NCBI GenBank assembly: GCA_039583875.1
Contig: CM077158.1
Location: 118,603,900-118,667,899, forward strand
Direction of reading: 5' to 3'
Origin: Platanthera guangdongensis
Lineage: Eukaryota; Streptophyta; Magnoliopsida; Asparagales; Orchidaceae
Length of the DNA stretch: 64,000 bases
Under the pieces are notes generated by a model. The model was not told the origin of the DNA. It did not search any database and worked only from the letters and a program-made list of their open reading frames with translations. Below are positions 1 through 10,297 of the stretch, piece by piece (the stretch's first letter is position 1; each line of letters opens with the position of its first letter). A program made the position numbers and the translations under genes.

Positions 1-473
1 TCTTCCTAAACTCAGGTGGTCATGACTTCGAGAGAAGCGTGTTCATGCTTTAGGAACCTCTACGGTCAAGTTGTTTTACTTTATTTAGAATTAGTTGTTT
101 TTTTCATTTTAATTTTCTTATTTCAAAGTGATTCAAGATTGAGTACTCTCATAGTATCTTTAGTTCTAACATTTATTTTACAAGTAATTTAGTTTTCTTT
201 TTAGCTTATAAATTTAGTTCCTATTTTTAGTTTATTAAATTAATCGAAAAAAAAATCAATTTGATAAAATAATAGCGATCTCCTCGAAGTAAAAGTAGTC
301 ATTACGCCCCAGGGAAAATACGACCTTGATATTAATATTTAGTATCTTATACTATAAACAATATGGTGCACTTGCCTTTATCAGATATAGAATTGGAGAA
401 TATTATCAACTTCCACAATCCACCTTCTCTTTTCTTTAACCCCTCTTCTCAAACTTTGTGATTCTCGGTATCA
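1..473 (+). repeat. 5' LTR, 3' end only (element 1)
   Basis: It aligns with 5445-5915 over its whole length, including the shared 'actcaggt' start, the 'aagagaagygtgttcatgc' stretch and the end in TATCA. It covers the downstream (R/U5) part of the LTR; U3 lies outside the window. Scattered substitutions against the 3' LTR point to an older insertion than element A. Confidence 0.85.
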
Positions 474-479
474 AGTTTT

Positions 480-497
480 TGACGTCATTATCGTAGA
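480..497 (+). other. Primer binding site, tRNA-Asp type, decayed (element 1)
   Basis: The segment tgacgtcattatcgtaga sits six bases after the LTR end, where the related element E carries TGGCGCCGTTGCCGGGGA on its minus strand, the complement of the 3' end of plant tRNA-Asp. Seven of 18 bases differ, and six of the seven are C-to-T or G-to-A changes, as expected from deamination of methylated cytosine. It is probably no longer functional. Confidence 0.7.
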
Positions 498-581
498 TAG
501 TTTTGATATTTTGAAAAAAGGATAGCTATTAATTTTATATTTTTTTTCTCTCTTTTTTTTTCTCTTAGCCATCTTTCGCGG

Positions 582-1330
582 TTGATTTTTTTTATGGATA
601 GTTTTTATTTTCTTGTGGACAGTTCGGTCACTCTCGCGAGGAGTGTTGGGTTGGATATCCTTCATCCACCCATGATTTTATTCCTTTCGGATCGGACCAA
701 TTTGGACAAATTTACCCATCTGCAAATTTTTTCATGGGGTTACGATGATTTTCAAATGCCTTCCTACCCTTCTCCTCCGAATTTTTTTGATTTTAATTTT
801 TCCGGAGATTTCATGAATGGACACTTTGATCCTAGCCATGCTTTGAACTACTCTGGGTGGCAACACCCTGATCATTCTTGGTGCCATGGTTATCATCAAC
901 CCATTCCATCTCAAGATTTCTCTGCTTTTCTCTGCAAGTTTGTGTGCCTCCTATTTTGATTTTAGCAAAAATGAAAACATTTTTGATTATGTAGCATTTG
1001 ATGCAAGCATCAATGCTCATTACAAAATAATTTCTAACAATTTAGTTTCTCAGGCCACAATTCTTCATTTTCTCCCGCCTCCTCCTCCTACTTATCTTTC
1101 GAATGATGAATTTTTGGACTTTCCTCCATGCCTTCAATCACTCGTGGAAGACGATTATTCAGAAATTCCATTATGCTTACAACCTCTCGAGGAGGAGATT
1201 TCCGCCGATATCCCACAATATCCATATTTTTTTCCAATTTTTCGAGAAAGACGAACTTTCATGTGTTCAATCATCCGTGGAGATTGATTTTTTGATATCC
1301 CGTCTTGCTCCCAATCTACGAAATGATTGA
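582..1330 (+). pseudogene. Short ORF remnants in the internal region of element 1
   Basis: Two overlapping frames are open, 582-959 and 886-1287. The first is rich in Phe, Pro, His and Trp. The second contains two degenerate copies of an acidic peptide of the form PCLQSLxEDDYSEIP / LCLQPLEEEISADIP, so the coding part was built from a short tandem repeat. No gag zinc knuckle, protease or RT motif is present. It occupies the position of gag just after the PBS, but I do not recognise it as a gag. It may be a protein specific to non-autonomous Athila relatives, or chance open frames in AT-rich DNA. Confidence 0.3.
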
Positions 1331-3878
1331 TATCCAAGTGGAGCAACCAGATCCTTTTGTCCAAAAAAATTATTGTGATCAACCCGCCGCCGCCTTTTTC
1401 TATTTTCTTCTCTTTCCCCCTCCTTATGAAAATTTCTTTTCTTCCTTTTTCTTCTTTTTTTTTCCTTCTAATTTAGTTTCTAGTTCTCCTTCCTTTCCCA
1501 CTTCTAATAGTTTATTTTCTTTTACTAAAAAATTTTTTTTTATAAATCTTTTTCTTTTTTGTTTTATTTAAAAAATACAAAATTACAAAAAATTATTTTT
1601 ACTTTCTTAAAAAATGTTTTGGCAATCGCGCCGCAACGCATATTACACAAATTTCCTTTAAATTTCTTTTTTTTTTTCATTTAGCTAACCAATAACGTCG
1701 AGCTCAACGACGTTTTAAAAAGAGCACTCTTGGGAGGCACCCTTTGCTTATCTTTTCTGTTGTAGTTTTTTTGTTTTGTTTTGAGCAGGAATAAGCTCCC
1801 GGGTGTTTGTGCCGCTTCTCGCCTCTCAACTTGGACTCGAGCCAGTCTTTAGCTCAAATTCGGGGGGGATGCATTTTTCAACGTCTGGGCATCAAGCGCT
1901 AGGGAAACATCTTTTCCTTTTCTTGCATTTCTTTTTCAATTCTGTACTTTCATTTAGGTTTTGATTTATCTCTCCCCTTGCCCTCTTATCTCCAATGTGG
2001 ACAATGTTCAGTTTAAGCTTGGGGGAGGATTTCCTCGTTCTCTTTTCTTATTTTATTTCCTTGAAAAAAACAAAAAGAGAATATTTCAAAATAAAAAAAA
2101 AGAATATCTTAAATATTCAAAAACAAAGAGAATAATTCAAATAAAAAAGAGAGTATCTTAAAAATCCAAAAAAATAGAAAATATTTCAAAATCAAATATA
2201 TATATATTTATATATATATACTATTTGTTTTTACTTTAATAATTTAAACAAAGTTTGGTATTTCAATAGTACCCCTTGCTTTTGTTTTGTTTTATTTTTC
2301 AAAATTAGTTATAACAACTTAGCTAATTATAATTTTCTAATCTCTTTTTCTAATTATGTTTCACAAGTAAAATGTTGGTCATGATGTGTTTCTAATTCAT
2401 GGTAGCATGTTAACGTGAACCGTTTTTCGAAAACTCGCATTTATATTTTGGTTTTTCGTTCTTTATTTTCTTTACTTTCTTAAAAATATTTCATCCACTA
2501 TTTCCTTTTTGTTTTTTGGATAATTTTTGTAATGTAAACTTTTGATTAGCGTAATAGATGTGAACGATCGAAGTGTTGGAACCAGCTTTCTGGTCCCTCA
2601 TAAAGCTCAGAACTAATGATGCAGCCCACACGTACTCTTCTTGAACTACCGCCTCTTGCCTTATAGGCTATCTCGCTGCCTTGAACCATCTCGCACTAGC
2701 TGGGCGTCTCGCCTACCTCAGAGAATCCCCCATCCCGCCTCCTGCAGGTGGTCCTCCTGGTCTTGCTCGCCTGTTTAATTCATCTCGCAAGTCCCCCATT
2801 CCAGCTTATTGAACCACCTCTTGCGAGCCCAAGGTTGTACACCAAGTCTCCTATTATTTCTATTTTCAAGATAATTTCATTAGTCTTCATTTATTATCTA
2901 TGATTTTCTTTTTGAAAATTTTCAAGGCTTATGCTTTAGATAAATTTGGAAACATGAAAATGATTTAGGGCGTTTTTTGTTTTTGTTTGAGCCTTCTTGC
3001 CAACCTAAAAATTTTATCTCTAGTTAGCCGCTTTTGAGCCTTTTTCCGATTTCGATTGATAGCTCCAGTTATCATCTCATTTTCACCAAAGCTAAAATTT
3101 CCAACCTATCTAATCACACTAATTTTTTGAGTTTCATTAAAAAATTTCATGATTATGATAGGGTTATTTTTGTGATATGATTGGAGAACTTTTTGAAAAA
3201 TATATGCTCAAAAGAAGTGTTTACTTTTGTTGGCCAATTTCAAAATCAAAAGAAAATTATTTATGGCCTTTATTTTGTTTAAAAAAGAAAGAAACAATAT
3301 AAAAAGGAAAGAAAAGAAAATGACAAAAAAGAAAGGAAATATTTTATTTATGATTAAAATTTTTGAAACTCTTTATTTTGTTTAGTGTGATTTTAAAGCC
3401 TTCATGTTTATCTTTGAATTCCACTTCTAATCATAATCCTAAACCAAACATTTCGGTCATAATAAGCCCTTTTGATTCTTGTTTTTGAATTTTATTTTTT
3501 AGCTAAGTAAAGGAGAAAAGTAAAATAGTAAAGTTTTGGATTTAAATTAAGATTTTTGTTATTTAATTGATATAGTTATAATATGTCTCTTGCATCTAGT
3601 AACAACTCAATGCGTTTTTTCATTTTGTTGCTTTGCTTAAATTTATTTTAAAGAATTTGTTAAAATTTTGGATGATTTATTTTCGTTAGGTAAAGTTTAT
3701 AAATTGTTAAACTATATTTAAGTAAATGTTTTAGATTTACATTTCACCTTCTCCCTACTTAGAATTTCACATTGTACTTGTGTTAGCATAATTAGAATTT
3801 TCCTGATTTAGTCACTTTTATGATAACTACTTTTTATATTTTGGTTTGAGGACAAGCAAGATTAAGCTTGGGGGAGTT
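1331..3878 (+). other. Non-coding internal region of element 1
   Basis: AT-rich DNA with no supported gene. It holds a purine tract at about 2014-2030 (aagcttgggggaggat) that resembles the true polypurine tract, long A/T runs, and an (AT)n patch near 2196-2220. The functional PPT at 3864-3878 (aagcttgggggagtt) directly precedes the LTR. A tract of C-rich text at 2580-2850 matches nothing else in the window. Confidence 0.6.
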
Positions 3879-4123
3879 TGATAATACATTTTATAGTTTA
3901 AACTACTAGGGTAATTATTTGTTTTTAATTTAGAAATCATGTTTGTAAAGTTTTATTTTGACCTCGTTTTGTATATATTTTAATATCACTAATGTTTTCT
4001 CTTCTTTTTACAGATTTCTCAGTTTTCAGCCAAAATAACCCACACACCACCCTAACACGCCCTCCATGAGTGTGTCACCGGGAGTATAGCCAGATGCCGA
4101 GGAATATTGCTGCCAGAATCCTT

Positions 4124-4620
4124 TCGTCGAGCTCATTTTGTCGAGTTCAGCAAATTCGTCGAGCTCAGCTTTTTTCATAGATCCAGCCTTCAGTTCTGCG
4201 TTCGACGAATTTCTTCATTTCGTCAAACTCGCATTCTGTCCAGATTTCGTCGAGCTCAAATCGTCGATCACCCGCTTTTTTCTACGTTAGACGATCATCA
4301 AACTCCTGTCCACCTTCTCTTCTCTCAATTCGTCGAACTCGCCTTCTGTAAAGATTTCGTCGAACACAATATTTCGTCGAACTCAGCATTCAGTTCGACG
4401 ATCGTCGAACTCTTTTCCGCCATTTATTTCCTCTGATTTAGTCAATCTCCCGCTTTCTTTATACTTTCGACGATCGTCGATCTCCCGTTCACTTTCTTCG
4501 TTCAACGTTCATCGAATTCACTTTCTACGTTAGACAAAGTCCCCCAATTTTGTCGAGCTCTACCTCCTTATCCTCTGATTTCGTCGAGCCCTCTCCTCCA
4601 GTTCGTCGTGCTCACCTGTT
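4124..4620 (+). promoter_or_regulatory. TCGTCGA/TCGACGA motif array in U3 of element 1
   Basis: Roughly a dozen and a half copies or near-copies of TCGTCGAGCTC / TCGTCGAACTC and their complement lie in about 500 bp, for example at 4124, 4156, 4244 and 4257, plus joined dyads such as ttcgacgatcgtcgaactc near 4396. The array ends about 150 bp upstream of the LTR TATA box, so it sits where an enhancer would. The same word occurs in U3 of elements B, E, F and G. Confidence 0.65.
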
Positions 4621-4770
4621 GCCAAAGGACATCTCCTGCTCTTCCAAAAGCCTGTTGCAGCCATTAATGTATGTCACCCATAACCATCTAGTCATGTTTT
4701 CCCCCCCAAAACGCGTACCAATGTCAACTCCCGTGCATGCCTTAATGAATTTCCTGCTCCTTGAAAACTC

Positions 4771-4778
4771 TATAAATA
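4771..4778 (+). promoter_or_regulatory. TATA box of the LTR promoter (element 1)
   Basis: TATAAATA in the context actcTATAAATAgagc is a strong plant TATA box. It would place the R start near 4800-4810, leaving about 900 bp of U3. Confidence 0.7.
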
Positions 4779-5915
4779 GAGCCCGACGCTTAAGAAAAAA
4801 TATATATAAATTTTGGGAGAGGGGAAGTGCTGCCATTTTCATTTCTCCCTTATTATTCTTCCTCTCTCATGTTTTTATTTTAATGTTTCTGTTCATTTTT
4901 ATTTGAGTTTCTGTAATAGCTTAGTGTAATTTCAGTTCAGTTTAGTGCTTGCTTAAGTTTTCATTTTCTGCAATTGTAATTTTTTATATCTCAAGTGTAG
5001 CTCTTTGTTTGATTTATTATAAGATCTGTTTAATATTTTTTGTCTTTATTTTTGTTTCCATGCACTTCTACTGATCTCTCTCTCCCTCCACATCACCATG
5101 AGTAACAAATCCTCCTTGTACTCGATGTTGATGATCTGAGGTTCGAGTTGATTAAGTTATGATGCTCTAGTTTGCTCTTTTTTTTAAGGCTTAGACCTTT
5201 GATTTACACTTGATTAATAATGTTTGGAGATATATTATCGATGTATATTTTCCATCTTTATTTCCGCTCTTAGTTAGACGAGAGGCTCGTAGTTTGGAGT
5301 GAATGATCAAGAGTAAAGAGAGTTGCACGCACCCCTCGAGAGAGGTAAACGTTAAATCTCCTGGATTGCAGTGAAATCCAATAGCGGGGTTGACAGCATA
5401 AAGCGAGCTTTAGGCCTCCGATTTGGAGGATAGGTCGGCCGGACCTTCCAAAACTCAGGTGTGCACAACTTCAAGAGAAGTGTGTTCATGCTTTATGAAC
5501 CTCCACGATCAAGGTATTTTACTTTTTTTATAATTAGTTGTTTTTTTCATTTTGATTTTCTTATTTCAAAGTGATTCAAGATTGAGTACTCTCTTATTAT
5601 GTTTAGTTCTAACATTTTATTTTTGTATGTAATTTAGTTTTCTTTTTAGCTTATAAATTTAGTTCCTGTTTTTAGTTTATTAAATTAATAAAAAAAATCA
5701 GTTTGATAAAATAATAGCGATCTCCTTGAAGTAAAAGTAGTCATTATGCCCCAGGGAAAATACGACATTGATATTAATCTTTAGTATCTTATACTATAAA
5801 CGATAAGGTACACTTGCCTTTATCGGATATAGAATCAGAGAATATTATCTACTTCCACAATCCACCTTCTCTTTTCTTTAACCCCTCTTCACCACCTTTG
5901 CGATTCTCATTATCA

Positions 5916-6103
5916 AAGCACTAGGGCTGGGGTTTTGGCCCAATGAAGGATATGGCACTACATGTCCTTGGAATTCCTTGTAAATTGTTAGAAATGTGTA
6001 TAAGGAGTATCATAACCCTAAGAAGTAACTTAGGACCCTTTAAAACTCACATCACTCTTATAATAGCTTAGGACCAATTTGTGAACTTTTGATCATGAAT
6101 TTA
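5916..6103. other. Spacer between element 1 and element A
   Basis: 188 bp with no ORF or recognised repeat. It ends in ATTTA, the left target-site copy of element A, and is therefore continuous with 19095 onward before that insertion. Confidence 0.6.
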
Positions 6104-6249
6104 TGTTGGGTACATTGGTCAAATGTACCTGATTTGAAGAAGCCTCACCTAACTCAATGATATACATCAGAATGTATTTGATGTTTGTTTGAGTTATTTG
6201 TGCAGGTTAGGTATACACTGGACTGAAGCTGAAAATTTCTAAGTCCATG

Positions 6250-7099
6250 TGTCGACACCCAGAGGCAAAGTGTCGACACTTGAGAAAGCTTGTGTCGACA
6301 CCCAGACAAGCAGTGTCGACACTTGGAGTCATTGTGTCGACACCTGGGAAGAAGTGTCGACACCAGTCAGAAAGTGTCGACACTTGGAGCTGTGTCGACA
6401 CTCAGTGTAGAAGGATGCAGAAAAGCTGTGTCGACACTTAGCAGAAGTGTCGACATCTTGAAGAGCTGAGTCAACACCAGACAGTGTCGACACTTGGAGT
6501 TGTGTCGACACTCAGCATAATTCTGCAGAGACTAAGTACAAGTGTCGACACTCAACACAATGTGTCGACACTCAATCAAAAGAGTCAACATATGAAGAAT
6601 GTGTCGACACTCAGCATAATGTGTCGACACACACTCAAAGAAGTCAACACTTAAAGAATGTGTCGACACTCAGCACAATGTGTCGACACATAACCAGAAG
6701 ACTCAACACTTGAAGATAGTGTCGACACAAGGAGCTGTGTCGACACTTAGCAAAGAACAGAAAACTTGTAAAATATTCTAAGTATAAGTGTCGACACTAA
6801 TGGGATGTGTCGACACTCAGCTGAAGAATCAAGAATGAAGACTTGTGTCGACACCAAGAAGCAGTGTCGACACTTGACAGTTTCTACACATGAAGATGTG
6901 TCGACACAAAGGAGATGTGTCGACACTTAGAAGAATACAGAAAGAATGAAGTACAAGTGCTTGTGTCGACACTCAATTTCAGTGTCGACACATGCAGAAG
7001 AAACTGTGTCGAGACATACAAGGGAATGTGTCGACACCTTGTAGACTTGTGTCGACACTTACACAACATGTGTCGACACTTGGTCTATAAGTGTCGACA
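6250..7099 (+). promoter_or_regulatory. Phased TGTCGACA palindrome array in U3 (element A, 5' LTR)
   Basis: Thirty-two exact TGTCGACA copies start at 6250, 6271, 6293, 6314, 6335, 6355, 6375, 6393, 6429, 6448, 6485, 6503, 6543, 6563, 6602, 6622, 6661, 6681, 6720, 6738, 6789, 6808, 6846, 6865, 6899, 6918, 6964, 6983, 7029, 7050, 7071 and 7092. Most gaps are 18-22 bp. Most of the rest are 34-40 bp, and several of those hold a degenerate copy such as gagtcaacac. The array stops about 160 bp before the TATA box. Confidence 0.9.
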
Positions 7100-7256
7100 C
7101 TTAAGAACAGAAAGTCTCGACACTAACTGACAGTTAGAGAATTTCAAGAAGTGACTGGTTGACATGACAGCTGCCAATCCAGCCGGTCTACAGCAACTGT
7201 CAGCAAAGTCAAAAGACTGTTATAAACCGGATCAGCCGGTTACCATGAAGGAAGCC

Positions 7257-7264
7257 TATAAATA
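7257..7264 (+). promoter_or_regulatory. TATA box of the 5' LTR (element A)
   Basis: TATAAATA in gaagccTATAAATAggcac. The same box occurs at 18202-18209 in the 3' LTR and at 63216-63223 in the third A-family LTR. Confidence 0.8.
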
Positions 7265-7751
7265 GGCACCCACAGTCTACAGAAGTGAAGAGATAATAAT
7301 TAAAGAAGTTCAAAAACATTACATGGTGTGATTGAAGTAGTTGATCAGACTAAATCAAGAAGTGATACACAGAAGATCAACACAAGAAGATCAGGCAGTC
7401 CAACTGCAGATCTAAGTAGTTGGAGAGAGAGAGCTCCAACCAAGGATTCAGTCTTTGGAACTAAGGCTGAGAAGAAGAATTCAGAGTCATCTGGATTTCA
7501 AGAAGCAGAGATCAAGGATCAACTGCAGAAGATTCAGACTAATTCAGTTCTACTCAAGAAGCTTTGAAGAAAGCTAAGTCAGTTTGGATCAAGCTGAGTT
7601 CTTCCAAGAACTCTCCAAGAAACTCTCAACTCCTCTCATTCCTTCTGAGTTGTAGAGTTAGAATTTGTAATTTCTATTATAACTTGTAAGATCCATTGGA
7701 TCTGAGTGATTGTAAGCCTATTTTATAAAGGCTGAGGGTAGGGCTTGGTGC

Positions 7752-7864
7752 CTGAGTGTAGGAGTTGAAGAACTCTGAGTGTAGGCCTTTGATTGGCTGA
7801 GTGTAGGCCTGGGTGGCTGAGTGTAGGCCTTTTGGCTGAGTGTAAGGCTTTGGGCCTGAGGTAG
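7752..7864 (+). repeat. CTGAGTGTAGG repeats in the transcribed LTR (element A)
   Basis: CTGAGTGTA starts at 7752, 7775, 7797, 7817 and 7836, with a shortened copy at 7856. The spacing is 19-23 nt. The run lies downstream of the TATA box, so it would be in the RNA. It is repeated in the 3' LTR and, as complement, in element D near 38160-38340. Confidence 0.75.
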
Positions 7865-8099
7865 GAACCTTGTTGGGTTCTGAGCTAGTGGAGAAGTTTG
7901 GCCGAATCTAGTACACTGCTAGATAGGCGAAGGGGGAAAGTGGATGTACCCAAAGATTGGGGAACCACTATAAAATTAGTGTGTCTGCTGTGCTGTGCTG
8001 TGTTGTGGCTTTTCTGTGTGATTTCTGAAATTGCTGTTAACTGTAATAATCTGTGATAAACTGTTGTGCTGTCAAACAAAAGTTAAAAAAGGTTTAGGT

Positions 8100-8128
8100 C
8101 ACCTATTCACCCCCCCCCCCTCTAGGTG
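8100..8128 (+). other. LTR-end hairpin with C-rich loop (element A)
   Basis: CACCTA (8100-8105) pairs with TAGGTG (8123-8128) around a loop of TTCAC plus ten C and TC. It lies 20 bases before the LTR end. The same loop occurs in element B with a different but still complementary stem. Confidence 0.6.
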
Positions 8129-8150
8129 TTTAGGTACCATATCTTTCAAG

Positions 8151-8168
8151 TGGTATCAGAGCCAGGTT
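8151..8168 (+). other. Primer binding site, tRNA-iMet type (element A)
   Basis: TGGTATCAGAGCCAGGTT begins two bases after the LTR end, the usual initiator tRNA-Met site of Copia elements. Confidence 0.85.
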
Positions 8169-8260
8169 CCTCAAAATCAGGACTAACTGTCTGAGGAGAT
8201 CCAGTTTGGCAGATTCAGTTAAGTCAGGAAACAGGAAACAGTTTCAAGAAAATCAAGAAC

Positions 8261-10285
8261 ATGGGTTCTTCAGAGAATCATAAGGAGTTGGGTTCAATGA
8301 AACTACCTATATGCAGAAAAGAGATCTTTGGGATCTGGAAAGAGAGGGTTAGGCTGTTTATGGAAGCCTCTGACCCTAGAATATACATCACAGTCAAAGA
8401 AGGGCCATATGTGCCTATGAAGATTTCAGTTTTGGATGCAAATCAGAGGACTCCAAAGGATTTCTCTGAAATGACCAAGGATGAGATTGTCCTAGCAACT
8501 ATGGACAAAAGGGCACAGAACATCATAGTCAGTGCAATTGATGATGCCACCTTCCAGAACCTTATTCACTGTAAAACTGCAAAAGAAATGTGGGATACCC
8601 TCATTGTCTACATGGAAGGTTCTGAAGAAGTAAGGCAAGATAGGAAGTCCTTGCTTAATCAAGAATATGAGAGTTTTAGGCAAGGAAGAGGAGATAGCAT
8701 CACTGAATGCTATAAGAAATTTTATAGAATTGTAAATGAACTCATGTCATATGGAAGAGAGTTCACAAACTATGAGTTGAATGACAAATTCTTAAGGTCC
8801 CTAACCAAAGACTGGGACACCAAGATTTGTGCCATCAGAGAAATGGCAAAGTTGGGAGAAATTCCTCCTCCCACACTTTTTGGCAAGTTGTTATCCTATG
8901 AGATGCAATTGTCAGTAAGAAAAGAAGAAGAAAAGTCAACAAGGACTGAATACAGAGAAAAGACTGTTGCCTTTAAGTCAGATGTACCTAGAAAGAGCAG
9001 GACCAAGTCATCAACTCCTCCTCCTGAGGTAGTTGAATCAGAATCTGAAGAATCTGAAAGTACAAAATCTACAAGCAGTGAAAGTGATGAAGACTTTGCT
9101 GCATTCACCAGACATTTTCAGAAGTTCCTTAAGAAGAAACAGTGGAGGTCTAGACCTTCATCTTCCAAAGGGAAAGAGGTTCAGTATCTGGAAAAGAAGC
9201 CTTCAAAGAAGGACAAGAAAAGGACCAAGACAAGTAAGGCAACTGGATCCAAGATAATTTGTTACTGCTGCAATAGACAGGGCCATGTTATTGCAGACTG
9301 TCCTGAAAGAAGGAAGGAATCCAGTGACAAGAAGAAAACACACTTCAAAGGAAAGAAGGAGAAGTCCTTTGTTGCAAAGAATGAGAAGACTCTTTCAGAT
9401 ATGTCTTCTTCAGACACAGAGACAGATGCTGAAGCCTATATTGGGCTATTTGCTGAAGAAGAAGAAGAGTTCATGCAGATCATGGAATCTATCTATGAGC
9501 AAGAAGACTGTCAAAGCCAAGGACTGATGGCTTTGACTGAAAGTACCAAAAACCTGGAGCAGCCAGGACCCAGTCAGGTACAAGGCTTAACTCAAAGTTC
9601 TGATTCCAGTTCAAGTTCAGAGTCAGAGTATTCTTCATCAAGTGATGAGAATATGTCTGAGTCTGAGGGAGATATTCATCAACTCCTAGATGAATATCAA
9701 GTACTATTGCTAGCCTATAAGAAAAGCAAGACCCTAGCCAAAAATTTGGCCAAGGAAATTGCTGATCTCAAGACAGCTGCAATAGATTATGAGAAGAATT
9801 ATGATCAAAAACTAAATGAAGTGGCCAGGCTGAAACACATTACTGTGATTCAGATGGGTACCATTACATTTAAGAATGATCAAATTAAGAAACTGGAGAT
9901 TAATCTTCAGAAGGAGAAAGAGCTAGTAGCTAGCTTTTCAAAACCTAAATCAGTGCTACCCTTGATTGATGATTTTGTTCATCATAAAGGAAAGACTGGA
10001 CTGGGATTTGTTAACCCAGTTTGGACTGTTCAGAATCAGTCCAAGTCCAAGGGCAAAGCCCCAACATTCACTAAGACAGCCAAGTCTGTACCTAAGCAAA
10101 GGTACAACAAATTTGAATGTTGGTGCTGTGGCAAGGTTGGCCACTTTGCTTTGGATTGTTGGCACAATGCCAGTGCCAAGTTGAGTAGCAAGTTACCTGT
10201 TGGAAAGACAGCAGGTAGCTATGTCAATTTGCAAACTAACAATCACCAAGGACCCAAGTTTACTTTGGGTTCTAAGGTTCATTAA
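8261..10285 (+). CDS. gag: Gag polyprotein (element A)
   Basis: 674-aa structural protein that would form the cytoplasmic virus-like particle and bind the element RNA. The N-terminal half resembles the Copia gag core (motifs such as KEMWDTL and LLSYEMQL), followed by an acidic Ser/Glu-rich stretch and a Lys-rich segment. Two CCHC zinc knuckles are seen, CYCCNRQGHVIADC near residue 338 and CWCCGKVGHFALDC near residue 623, with a coiled-coil-like region between them (about residues 490-570). The ATG at 8261 follows the PBS by about 90 bases. The frame is fully open to a TAA at 10283-10285 at the gag-pol junction, and pol continues in the same frame. Confidence 0.92.
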   Translation: MGSSENHKELGSMKLPICRKEIFGIWKERVRLFMEASDPRIYITVKEGPYVPMKISVLDANQRTPKDFSEMTKDEIVLATMDKRAQNIIVSAIDDATFQNLIHCKTAKEMWDTLIVYMEGSEEVRQDRKSLLNQEYESFRQGRGDSITECYKKFYRIVNELMSYGREFTNYELNDKFLRSLTKDWDTKICAIREMAKLGEIPPPTLFGKLLSYEMQLSVRKEEEKSTRTEYREKTVAFKSDVPRKSRTKSSTPPPEVVESESEESESTKSTSSESDEDFAAFTRHFQKFLKKKQWRSRPSSSKGKEVQYLEKKPSKKDKKRTKTSKATGSKIICYCCNRQGHVIADCPERRKESSDKKKTHFKGKKEKSFVAKNEKTLSDMSSSDTETDAEAYIGLFAEEEEEFMQIMESIYEQEDCQSQGLMALTESTKNLEQPGPSQVQGLTQSSDSSSSSESEYSSSSDENMSESEGDIHQLLDEYQVLLLAYKKSKTLAKNLAKEIADLKTAAIDYEKNYDQKLNEVARLKHITVIQMGTITFKNDQIKKLEINLQKEKELVASFSKPKSVLPLIDDFVHHKGKTGLGFVNPVWTVQNQSKSKGKAPTFTKTAKSVPKQRYNKFECWCCGKVGHFALDCWHNASAKLSSKLPVGKTAGSYVNLQTNNHQGPKFTLGSKVH

Positions 10286-10297
10286 TTTGTTTTGCAG
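10277..10297 (+). other. Stop-containing gag-pol junction segment (element A)
   Basis: Between the AAG codon ending at 10276 and the first pol-side codon at 10298 lie 21 bases that start GT, contain the gag TAA stop and end TTTTGCAG. Elements B and H have segments of 19 and 22 bases in the same place, also with stops and ending GCAG. Readthrough, bypass or removal of the segment would each yield Gag-Pol. Confidence 0.55.

Larger units (their letters stand above)
1..5915 (+). mobile_element. Athila-type LTR retrotransposon without pol (element 1)
   Basis: The first 473 bases match the last 471 bases of the LTR at 3879-5915, so this is an LTR element whose 5' LTR is cut by the window edge. A worn tRNA-Asp primer site follows the 5' LTR, and a purine-rich AAGCTTGGGGGAG tract precedes the 3' LTR. 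The 3.4-kb internal part shows no protease, RT or integrase motif, so it is a large non-autonomous derivative or heavily decayed. The PBS type and the layout (six bases between LTR end and PBS) match element E at 30866-37882. No target-site duplication can be checked because the left end is missing. Confidence 0.85.
3879..5915 (+). repeat. 3' LTR (element 1)
   Basis: Begins TGATAATACA directly after the PPT and ends in TATCA, giving TG...CA ends and about 2037 bp. U3 carries a long run of TCGTCGA-type words (4124-4620) followed by a TATA box at 4771-4778. The last 471 bases repeat the window start. Confidence 0.85.
6104..8148 (+). repeat. 5' LTR (element A)
   Basis: Runs from TGTTGGGTACATTGG to ATATCTTTCA. 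U3 holds 32 exact TGTCGACA palindromes; a TATA box is at 7257-7264; the transcribed part holds six CTGAGTGTA-type repeats (7752-7864) and an end hairpin with a C10 loop (8100-8128). The open frames across the palindrome array come from the stop-free motif and are not genes. Confidence 0.95.

Noticed and set aside
4107..4906. ORFs at 4107-4436 and 4550-4906 as proteins
   Set aside because: They read through the U3 motif array and TATA region of the 3' LTR of element 1.
6154..7130. Many 60-90 aa ORFs with repeated CRH, VST and VDT units on both strands (also at 17099-18075, 39113-39867 and 62166-63089)
   Set aside because: They are the six-frame reading of the stop-free TGTCGACA array, occur on both strands at once, and lack a consistent start, domain or codon signal.
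7328..7567. 79-aa ORF repeated at 18273-18512 and, longer, at 63247-63552
   Set aside because: It lies in the transcribed part of the A LTR. The frame is shared because the LTRs are copies; it could be a leader peptide, but nothing supports translation.
8896..9108. Antisense ORFs over gag and pol of A, B and H
   Set aside because: Shadow frames of strongly supported sense genes.
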